From the IMG/VR virus record IMGVR_UViG_3300027974_000119, positions 1-29,340 of that record: a DNA stretch of 29,340 nucleotides; one strand, written 5' to 3'. The translations under genes were made by a program, and so were the position numbers. The notes below the pieces were generated by a model. The model was not told the origin of the DNA, ran no database searches, and saw only the letters and a program-made list of their open reading frames with translations. Below are positions 23,808-29,340 of this stretch, in pieces. The first letter of the stretch is position 1. Each line of letters opens with the position of its first letter. This stretch comes from a virus.

Positions 23808-23864
23808 AAAAAAATACCCTCAAATTAAAAATGAACCTGGTACGTTGCATTTAAAAAATGAGGG
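23808..23864 (-). terminator. Attenuator-like hairpin in the primase leader
   Basis: CCCTCA (23817-23822) and TGAGGG (23859-23864) form the base of a long imperfect hairpin with an A/T-rich upper stem. On the minus strand it is followed by TA and seven T (23808-23814), 5 bases before the primase ATG. CTGGTAC in the loop (23837-23843) is complementary to GTACCAG further upstream (23887-23893), so an alternative pairing that breaks the hairpin is possible. Confidence 0.6.
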
Positions 23865-23907
23865 CAGTGAAAAATTTTTAATATAGGTACCAGCTATATT
23901 TTCGATT

Positions 23908-23915
23908 CAAATTTA
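23908..23915 (-). promoter_or_regulatory. -7 box upstream of the primase leader
   Basis: TAAATTTG on the minus strand matches TAnnTTTG. No TTTG is seen at the expected -33 distance, so it is weak or needs an activator. It would give a leader of about 100 bases containing the attenuator hairpin. The 129-bp gap 23803-23931 holds only these signals. Confidence 0.35.
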
Positions 23916-23931
23916 CATATTATTTTTTGAC

Positions 23932-24276
23932 TTAAAACGGCAAGTCATCGGATCCAGCCTGTAATACTCTAACATCTTCAACCTTGCCGCCTTGATATTT
24001 CACTTCGCTGGTTGGTATTGGCTGGTCTTTAGTTCCTACATTTATTTTACCATCCGTCCAAAATACTTTGCCATTACCAAAATAATACTTGTTAACCTTT
24101 GCATCTCGTTGTTCTTTGGTTTGTTCTGCAAAGAAGCTCACATTTTGACCGTATTGGTTTGATTGGTCTGAAATGCTGGCCGTAAATTTAAAGCCTGTTT
24201 CATTTTTGCTTTCGCAAACTTTTATTATCTCTTTCATTTTTTCTAAGGTAATGTAACCGCTAATCATTGTACTCAT
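23932..24276 (-). CDS. SSB-like protein with acidic C-terminal tip
   Basis: A 114-residue protein proposed to bind single-stranded DNA. It ends in GSDDLPF, matching the acidic D-D-x-P-F tip by which SSB proteins recruit repair and replication partners. The rest is beta-rich with a helix (YITLEKMKEIIKVC, GFKFTASISDQ, VSFFAEQTKEQRDAKVNKYY, GKVFWTDGKIN), plausible for an OB-like fold, though I do not recognise a standard SSB sequence. Position just before the primase-helicase supports the role. A second in-frame ATG three codons downstream is possible as the start. Confidence 0.65.
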   Translation of the reverse strand: MSTMISGYITLEKMKEIIKVCESKNETGFKFTASISDQSNQYGQNVSFFAEQTKEQRDAKVNKYYFGNGKVFWTDGKINVGTKDQPIPTSEVKYQGGKVEDVRVLQAGSDDLPF

Positions 24277-24304
24277 TTTTATATTTGTTTTAATTGTTTA
24301 AAAT

Positions 24305-24538
24305 TTAAAGTTTTTCTATTTCGGTTTTAACTTCTTGCCAATATTTTGAATATCTATATCCAATTTCCCTACTCCATTCACCATTGTCATATTGTATTTG
24401 ATATTCTTCTTGCGTTTCTTTTAATTCTAATATTTCATCGACTGCTATTAATGCACATTGTATCCCTTCATTTCTTTGTTGTAATCCTACAAGTGAAAAT
24501 TTATCCACTAACTCTTTTGCTTTCTTTTTTGGTGTCAT
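24305..24538 (-). CDS. Small conserved phage protein, 77 aa
   Basis: Starts MTPKKKAKELVDKFSLVG and contains QCALIAVDEILEL and a C-terminal YWQEVKTEIEKL helix. This start and the CALIAVDEIL segment recur in small proteins of Flavobacteriia and other Bacteroidota phages, but the function is unknown to me. It is all-helical and soluble. Its ATG overlaps the stop of a 47-codon gene as ATGA, suggesting coupled translation. Confidence 0.65.
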   Translation of the reverse strand: MTPKKKAKELVDKFSLVGLQQRNEGIQCALIAVDEILELKETQEEYQIQYDNGEWSREIGYRYSKYWQEVKTEIEKL

Positions 24539-24678
24539 TTCTTTATTAATTTAATTGTTTTTTTATCAATTCTTACCGCTTTCATTTTAGCGACATCGAT
24601 TTCTTTTGTCTCAAATGTTTTTCCTTTGTCGCTTTTAGTTTTACCTAGGTATTCAAACCCTTTTAAATTTTTATTCAT
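24535..24678 (-). CDS. Small basic protein, 47 aa
   Basis: A short frame beginning MNKNLKGFEYLGKTKSDKGK and ending in a Lys/Ile-rich helix (MKAVRIDKKTIKLIKK). It fills the otherwise empty gap between the lipoprotein gene (3 bases before it) and the 24305-24538 gene, which it overlaps by four bases (ATGA). The start follows the A-rich AAATAAAC context typical here. Size, Lys content and lack of Cys suggest a small nucleic-acid-binding protein. No family was recognised. Confidence 0.6.
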   Translation of the reverse strand: MNKNLKGFEYLGKTKSDKGKTFETKEIDVAKMKAVRIDKKTIKLIKK

Positions 24679-24681
24679 TGT

Positions 24682-24906
24682 TTATTTTATTTTTATTATG
24701 CTACAAGTTTGAGGTTCTGAATATATTAAAATAGTAGTTGAGTCATTTAATTTAACTTTACTTAATCCATACTGAACCATTCCCATAATGCTTTCAACCT
24801 CTACGTTATTTTTATATTTAGTAACTTTTAATTTTTCATTATTTTCTATTGTATTATTACATGACATTATAGTAATTATTACTAGCATTAATATTATCTT
24901 ATTCAT
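24682..24906 (-). CDS. Small predicted lipoprotein, 74 aa
   Basis: The first 16 residues form a lipoprotein signal: Lys3, a hydrophobic core (IILMLVIITIM) and a lipobox ending in Ser15-Cys16. Signal peptidase II should cleave before Cys16, leaving an exported, lipid-anchored domain of about 58 residues (NNTIENNEKLKVTKYKNN and later STTILIYSEPQT). It lies among replication genes, not lysis genes. A superinfection-exclusion or envelope-modifying role is possible; a spanin role is less likely from position. It overlaps the upstream gene by 8 bases. Confidence 0.65.
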   Translation of the reverse strand: MNKIILMLVIITIMSCNNTIENNEKLKVTKYKNNVEVESIMGMVQYGLSKVKLNDSTTILIYSEPQTCSIIKIK

Positions 24907-25258
24907 TGTTTCTATTTATTTTTAAAGTGTTATTTAATATTTCGCTCAAGACTTCATCCGCTAAGTTACGTTGTTCATCCGACATTTGACCTATTGTGAA
25001 CATGATATTATCAAATGCACCTGTATCGTAATTGTTAGTAGTTCGCTCATGTATCTCTTTTCGCATTTTGTAATTGGTAATGCTGGCTATAATCTTGTGG
25101 ATTCTAAGCGCTGCATTCATTGAGTCTGTGAAATCCTTTTTAAGATTCTTTGTTAACTGCATATCCAAGATAACATTCTCACAAAGTCTACTAATCTGCG
25201 TTGCATAGGTAAGAATGAGCGTGATGTCGGTATTACTTTTTAAAAATTTCGCATCCAT
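24899..25258 (-). CDS. Hypothetical helical protein, 119 aa
   Basis: No family was recognised. Nearly all helical, with ILTYATQISRLCENVILDM, KDFTDSMNAALRIHKIIASI and QRNLADEVLSEILNNTL. No catalytic motif or membrane segment. It sits one base after the double-HTH gene and overlaps the lipoprotein gene by 8 bases, in the replication cluster. It might be a partner of the DNA-binding proteins upstream. Confidence 0.6.
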   Translation of the reverse strand: MDAKFLKSNTDITLILTYATQISRLCENVILDMQLTKNLKKDFTDSMNAALRIHKIIASITNYKMRKEIHERTTNNYDTGAFDNIMFTIGQMSDEQRNLADEVLSEILNNTLKINRNNE

Positions 25259-25259
25259 A

Positions 25260-25748
25260 TTAGTACATTATTTTAGTGTATTTATCAATATCAAAATAGC
25301 CGTTTCCATTGTCTAAATCGTAGCTATAAAAGTTAACCTTTGATTTCTCGTTATATAACTTCATTTCAATCATTCTAGAACGTAGGATGTTTTTAGTCAC
25401 TCCGATTAATTTTGCGAGCTTATCAATGCTAATCTTATCATAATTTGCCTTTACTATCTTTATTTGTTCGGGATTCAATTCTACTTTTTTATTCATTCTT
25501 TTTTCTTTATTGTTCTTAAATCTTACACATGCAACCAATCTTTGACAGCATTTTAATTCGTTAGCTATCTCGATGTTTCGTTTATCTAACATTGATGCTA
25601 TCTTCTTACAAAGCTCGCCAGTTTCGTGCTTAATTCCAAGCGATTTTCTACGCTTGCTTATTGCACTAACACTAACTCCGTATAACCTAGATATATGCTC
25701 TAATTTCATTTGAGGGTTCTGCTTAATGTATTCGTTTAACTCAATCAT
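25260..25748 (-). CDS. Double helix-turn-helix DNA-binding protein
   Basis: A 162-residue protein with two HTH units. The first is at about 9-38 (NPQMKLEHISRLYGVSVSAI, then SKRRKSLGIKH) and the second at about 92-125 (LNPEQIKIVKANYDKISIDK, then LAKLIGVTKNILRSRMIEM). A short basic segment joins them (RFKNNKEKRMNKK). It likely binds DNA as a regulator of replication or early transcription. The ATG overlaps the DnaA-like gene stop as ATGA. The palindromes at 21265-21521 or the P1/P2 TAGTAC element are possible targets, by inference only. Confidence 0.68.
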   Translation of the reverse strand: MIELNEYIKQNPQMKLEHISRLYGVSVSAISKRRKSLGIKHETGELCKKIASMLDKRNIEIANELKCCQRLVACVRFKNNKEKRMNKKVELNPEQIKIVKANYDKISIDKLAKLIGVTKNILRSRMIEMKLYNEKSKVNFYSYDLDNGNGYFDIDKYTKIMY

Positions 25749-26101
25749 TTGATGTGTTTTAAAGCCGTAAAATCTTGTTTAATTACAACATTGCCTACAC
25801 TATCAACAATGTTCTTAAATAATGGTTCAAATTCGTAGTGATGCTGTGCCAAACGTACATTGTAAATTATACTCGTATGGTCTTTAGGTACCAGGCTTAT
25901 AATTTGACCTATGTTTTGATGGGTATATCCATTCTTTTTAAGAAGATAGCTTGCAATCTTTCGAGCATTCACAAACTTTCGATGTCTTTTTTGCCCTACT
26001 AAGTCATCGAGTTTAATCTTTGAATAGTCACAAATTGTATTCAGCAAAGTATATTCGTATGCTGTTAGTGTTTTAATGTGTTTTTCTATTTCGTTTTTCA
26101 T
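25745..26101 (-). CDS. Stand-alone DnaA domain IV-like protein
   Basis: A 118-residue protein whose centre matches the DnaA DNA-binding domain: NARKIASYLLKKNGYTHQNI (residues 45-64), GQIISLVPKDHTSIIYNVR with the KDHTS signature (73-77), followed by a helix. Domain III (AAA+ ATPase) is absent, so it cannot melt DNA alone. It may bind DnaA-box-like sites to help or redirect the host initiator. It has an N-terminal helical extension of about 35 residues. It lies between the helicase-methyltransferase and the double-HTH protein. Confidence 0.8.
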   Translation of the reverse strand: MKNEIEKHIKTLTAYEYTLLNTICDYSKIKLDDLVGQKRHRKFVNARKIASYLLKKNGYTHQNIGQIISLVPKDHTSIIYNVRLAQHHYEFEPLFKNIVDSVGNVVIKQDFTALKHIK

Positions 26102-26112
26102 AATTATAATTT

Positions 26113-28296
26113 TTAAAATAATGTTAAAATGCTATTTTTTTCCTCTACAAATGATTTATGATTTTGTTCATTTATTTTAAAATAACTTTCTTTTAATTCA
26201 ATAGATATTGATTTTCTATTCATTTTAATAGCACTACAACCTTCACTACCAATACCTCCAAATGGACTTAATACTACATCGCCCTCGTTTGAATATAAAT
26301 GTAATATCCTTTCAATAGTATCTAGTTGTAAAGGACATATATGCTTCTCGTCGTTACCATCTCTGCCACTTCTATATTGTAATGTCCTTGAATAATTTAT
26401 ATCGTCCCAAACTGGAGATGCGTATTTTTGCCACAAATCAACTGGCAAATAATCAAATTTACTTGAATCTGTATCTTGGTGAGTTATTGGAACTTCATTA
26501 TCTCCTTCGTTTCTAAAAAATAATACATAATCAGGAATACCAACTCTAGACATTATACTATCTTTTTTTATAGTTTTATGTAATAATCCTAATGCTTTTG
26601 TTCTTTGCATTTCAGTTACTGGATTTTTCCAAATAGTAACTCTTGAATGATATATAAATCCTTGGTCTTGGAACCAATCAATTAACATCCCAGAGAAATC
26701 ACGAAGTCCAATATATCCTTCTTTTCCTTTTTGTATAGGTAAATCCATACAATGAATAGCACACATTCTACCTGGTTTTAATGTTCTTTTTAATTCAGGA
26801 ATAAGATATTTAAAATGTTGTTCAAATTGTGTATAATCGCTAACATTACCCATGTCTTCTTGTTTATCTGAATATACATATAATTCAGCAAAAGGAGGAC
26901 TAAAAACAACTATATCAGCACAATTATCTGGTAATTTAGATGTTTCTTTTACACAATCACCATTTATTAAATGGTAGTTTTCTGTTTTTATTTCTTTGTT
27001 TTTTATCATAATATTTGTTTTACTTTTTTTATAATCATTATCAGCTGAGTATTTAGCCATTTGGCTTATTCTTTCAAAATGTTGTTTTTGTTTTTCTAGT
27101 ATAGTTTGCCTTACATTAGTTTGGCTTTCAGGTATTAAAATATGAACAATTACTTTGTTTTTTTGACCGAAACGATAACATCTTCTTACAGCTTGATAAA
27201 ATGCTTCAAATTTGAAATCATAAGACATAAATACCATTTGATTGCAATTTTGGTAGTTCATGCCAAAAGAAGCAATGGATGTCTTTGTAATTAAAGTTTT
27301 AAATTCATTATTTGAAAAACCATTTAAATATTTAGCTTTATATTCAGGACTATCCGACCCTTGTACATTTACGCTATTTTGAAGTAATTTCGCAAGTGTA
27401 TCTGTTTCGCTATTTTTTAAGCCCCAAACAATCCATTGATTATCATTTGAGTTTACAAGTTCTAATGTTTTTTTAATTCTTAAATCAAAACTTCTATTTA
27501 AATCTTTATGTAAATCAGTAGCACTTACTGCTACATCGCCAAATAATGTATTAGTTTCATTATCTACTTTTATAATATGTTCAATGTACTCTATTTCTGG
27601 CAAATTATATCCTTCGCTGCAAAAACCTAAACTAGAAGGACTATCAATAGCCATCGACCATGTAGATACATATTTCCAAAAAGTATCTTCAGCATGTTTT
27701 CTTAATCTCCATTTTGAAGTTTCCCCACCATCATGAACAAAAAACATAGCCAATAATTCAGTATATGACATTCCGCCTAAAAACTCGCTATGCTGTCCTA
27801 ATTCCATATGATCATTTGGGCTTGGAGTAGCCGTACATGCTAATTTGTATGGAGTGTTTTTGAAAGTTTCAATTATTAAATTAGATAGCTTTCCGTCTTT
27901 ACCTTTTAATATTGAAGATTCATCTAAAACTACTCCAGCATATTGATTAATATTTTCAATGTTTTTTAATTGGTCGTAATTTGTAATATCAAAGCAATCT
28001 AAAGAAATATTAAATTTATTAGCTTCTTTTTTTGTTTGTTCTACTATTGCTAAAGGTGCTAGTATTAAAACTTTTTTATTAGTTTTTTCATGTACTTGTT
28101 TTGCCCATTCAAGTTGGCAAAATGTCTTACCTAATCCGCAATCAAAGAAAAAAGCAAATTTACCTTTTCTTAAAGCTACTTGTAATCCGTATTTTTGAAA
28201 GTCTTTTAATGAATGATTTAATTTAAGTTCATCAATTTCAAATCCGCTTTCAATAAATGTTTTTTGTTTTTGTTTTAAAAATTGTTCGTAATTCAT
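26113..28296 (-). CDS. SNF2-family helicase fused to DNA methyltransferase
   Basis: A 727-residue fusion. Residues about 25-430 form a SNF2-like SF2 ATPase: Walker A DCGLGKT (52-58), VVLDES (Asp125, Glu126), TATP (155-158), and motif VI QAVRRCYRFGQ (368-378). Residues about 438-727 form a methyltransferase with the catalytic SPPF (466-469) first and the cofactor-binding SPFGGIG (677-683) near the end. This is the beta-class order, and SPPF is typical of N4-cytosine, less often N6-adenine, enzymes. No nuclease domain is seen here or nearby, so it more likely protects phage DNA than restricts. The gene looks richer in T runs than its neighbours, hinting at separate acquisition. Confidence 0.85.
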   Translation of the reverse strand: MNYEQFLKQKQKTFIESGFEIDELKLNHSLKDFQKYGLQVALRKGKFAFFFDCGLGKTFCQLEWAKQVHEKTNKKVLILAPLAIVEQTKKEANKFNISLDCFDITNYDQLKNIENINQYAGVVLDESSILKGKDGKLSNLIIETFKNTPYKLACTATPSPNDHMELGQHSEFLGGMSYTELLAMFFVHDGGETSKWRLRKHAEDTFWKYVSTWSMAIDSPSSLGFCSEGYNLPEIEYIEHIIKVDNETNTLFGDVAVSATDLHKDLNRSFDLRIKKTLELVNSNDNQWIVWGLKNSETDTLAKLLQNSVNVQGSDSPEYKAKYLNGFSNNEFKTLITKTSIASFGMNYQNCNQMVFMSYDFKFEAFYQAVRRCYRFGQKNKVIVHILIPESQTNVRQTILEKQKQHFERISQMAKYSADNDYKKSKTNIMIKNKEIKTENYHLINGDCVKETSKLPDNCADIVVFSPPFAELYVYSDKQEDMGNVSDYTQFEQHFKYLIPELKRTLKPGRMCAIHCMDLPIQKGKEGYIGLRDFSGMLIDWFQDQGFIYHSRVTIWKNPVTEMQRTKALGLLHKTIKKDSIMSRVGIPDYVLFFRNEGDNEVPITHQDTDSSKFDYLPVDLWQKYASPVWDDINYSRTLQYRSGRDGNDEKHICPLQLDTIERILHLYSNEGDVVLSPFGGIGSEGCSAIKMNRKSISIELKESYFKINEQNHKSFVEEKNSILTLF

Positions 28297-28311
28297 AATT
28301 ATTGTTTTTAT

Positions 28312-29004
28312 TTATAATTTTAATGTATTATAATATTCTCTAGCTCTTTCAATTTTTAATTTCAATGTTTCAATGTATGCTGGATCATAATCAAAGGCAA
28401 ATACCTTAACTCTTTTTTCAATTGGTAAATCCTTAATCAAATCGTTATTACGTTGAATTTGTTGCGTTTGTGCGATGTAGTCTTCATTGTCGTAATTCTT
28501 ACCATATTTCCATGCTAGCTTTTCACATTCATTTAGGACCATGTGCTGTGGTGTTGGCACTAAAGCATAGATTAAACGATACTTTTCTTTACCTGTAAGC
28601 CACATATAACATTGGGCTTGTGCAAAGTACATCTTTGATAATTCAGCATTAAAAAACGTCTTAAGATTCCATGAAGTTTTAATATCTTCAACACAATCTT
28701 GTAACACGATGTCGGGAGTTCCTATAACATATTCGTTTTGTAGCTTTGTATTGTATCGTGAACGAAAGCCACCTGGTACAACTTGGCTAACTAAATCCAT
28801 TGAGTCCTGCTCGCATTCGTTTCCTTTGTCCATGTAATCGTTTTTGAGTTGTTCGGCAAATCCGAACATATCAAATAACCATTTATCTTCTACGAATGTT
28901 TTGGCTGTTTCTGAAAGGTTGCCAGCTTCTTTGTCGGCTTTTAATTTTGGTTCGGTCATTAATGAACCTGTGCCACTGCATCTAAATAATATTTTATTTT
29001 CCAT
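28312..29004 (-). CDS. YqaJ/Cas4-like PD-(D/E)XK exonuclease
   Basis: This 230-residue protein probably resects double-stranded ends to give single strands for the annealing protein. The PD-(D/E)XK core is visible: Glu65 in GNECEQ, GTPDIVL with Asp98, and EDIKTSW with Asp107-x-Lys109. The YqaJ-type QxxxY motif appears as QAQCYMW (Gln129, Tyr133). The start overlaps the annealing-protein stop by 11 bases, as in lambda Exo/Bet-type pairs. The start MENKILFRCSGTGSLMTEPK with RCSG is characteristic of this group in Bacteroidota phages. Confidence 0.82.
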   Translation of the reverse strand: MENKILFRCSGTGSLMTEPKLKADKEAGNLSETAKTFVEDKWLFDMFGFAEQLKNDYMDKGNECEQDSMDLVSQVVPGGFRSRYNTKLQNEYVIGTPDIVLQDCVEDIKTSWNLKTFFNAELSKMYFAQAQCYMWLTGKEKYRLIYALVPTPQHMVLNECEKLAWKYGKNYDNEDYIAQTQQIQRNNDLIKDLPIEKRVKVFAFDYDPAYIETLKLKIERAREYYNTLKL

Positions 29005-29340
29005 TTTGTAAAGTTTGTTTTTTATTGTTATAAATTTCTGTTAATTCGTATTTCTCTATAATATTCTCAACTTGCATCAAAGTTTCTACGTTATTCGCAT
29101 TCTCGATGTGCTTAATTACACGTTCTTTCTCTTTGCTATTGTGTATACCTTCAGCGCTTAAAAGCTCGCTATCGCCTGTAAATTGCACAATATCCTTTCG
29201 GTTTAAGTTAGCTCCAAATAAATCACCAAAATGGTCGCACGCATCCTTTATGGCAATCGATTTCGCAATTGGTAGCGCCATCATAACTGCACCTTTATTT
29301 ACGTTTGACATATCCATATTAAGATTGCCACTACCTTTCG
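28994..29340 (-). CDS. Rad52-like annealing protein, second allele (5' end cut by window edge)
   Basis: This is the C-terminal half of the same gene as at 1-645, here joined to the exonuclease gene. Over 302 bases (29039-29340 against 1-302) I count 22 differences. None occur in the first 123 bases; all lie in the remaining 179. The protein differs by one residue only (Ser here, Ala in the other copy, in QFTGD-S/A-ELL). Two serines use different codon classes (TCA versus AGC, TCG versus AGT), so the alleles diverged long ago under strong purifying selection. The stop is at 28994-28996. Confidence 0.75.
   Translation of the reverse strand, partial: KGSGNLNMDMSNVNKGAVMMALPIAKSIAIKDACDHFGDLFGANLNRKDIVQFTGDSELLSAEGIHNSKEKERVIKHIENANNVETLMQVENIIEKYELTEIYNNKKQTLQNGK
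29039..29340. repeat. Imperfect terminal repeat of window bases 1-302
   Basis: Direct repeat of bases 1-302: the first 123 bases are identical, then about 12 percent differ. It indicates a circular or permuted genome whose two contig ends come from different alleles of the annealing-protein gene. A true direct terminal repeat would normally be identical, and a tandem gene duplication is the other option. Confidence 0.85.

Noticed and set aside
1-29340. Integrase, repressor, tRNA, CRISPR array, reverse transcriptase or diversity-generating repeats
   Set aside because: No frame shows such motifs, and I saw no cloverleaf-like or regularly spaced repeats apart from the palindrome cluster. I cannot exclude a diverged tRNA without a covariance search.

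Overview
The window looks like one almost complete genome of a small tailed phage infecting a Bacteroidota host, most likely a flavobacterium-like one. The DNA is visibly AT-rich and every supported gene lies on the minus strand. Genes abut or overlap by 1 to 17 bases, often as ATGA or TAATG junctions. Start codons follow A-rich stretches rather than Shine-Dalgarno sites, and the best promoters have the Bacteroidota form TTTG-N18/19-TAnnTTTG. No integrase, excisionase, phage repressor, tRNA, CRISPR array or insertion sequence was seen, so a lytic lifestyle is the simplest reading. A tape-measure protein and a tail-tube-like protein without a sheath gene suggest a long non-contractile tail (siphovirus-like). 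The first 302 bases recur, imperfectly, as the last 302 bases inside the same gene. The molecule therefore probably closes into a circle or is circularly permuted, with a unit of about 29,038 bp.

In transcription order (right to left, then across the junction) the map is as follows. (1) A terminator at 1896-1926 and twin promoters at 1802-1832 and 1093-1122 start an early block of four small unknown genes (1772 to 690). (2) Across the junction lie a Rad52-like annealing protein and a YqaJ/Cas4-like exonuclease (recombination pair), then a SNF2-helicase/DNA-methyltransferase fusion. (3) Next come a stand-alone DnaA domain IV, a double helix-turn-helix (HTH) protein and small proteins including a lipoprotein. 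An SSB-like protein with an acidic tip and a prim-pol/DUF3987 primase-helicase follow. (4) A 300-bp AT-rich intergenic region holds TTTAAAC/GTTTAAA palindromes and is an origin or operator candidate. (5) Then come a VRR-NUC-like nuclease, a sigma-70-like factor, a metallophosphoesterase, a pair of overlapping genes, an HExxH protein, and both terminase subunits.

(6) The morphogenesis block runs tail-completion proteins, a tail assembly chaperone, two large tail proteins, tape measure, XkdF-like protease, scaffold-like protein, major capsid protein, tail-tube-like protein, portal and head-tail connector. Head genes thus come after the tape measure, unlike the common terminase-portal-protease-capsid-tail order. 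(7) The block ends with small proteins, a holin candidate and an M15 peptidase endolysin, followed by the strong terminator.

The most interesting observation is a run of ten T residues in the tail assembly chaperone gene. The -1 frame opens just before this run, has no start codon of its own, has the codon use typical of this genome, and reads through the otherwise empty gap to the next gene. This is a strong candidate for programmed frameshifting. Also notable are a 185-bp overprinted gene pair, the palindrome cluster next to the primase, and a sharp identity boundary in the annealing-protein gene.
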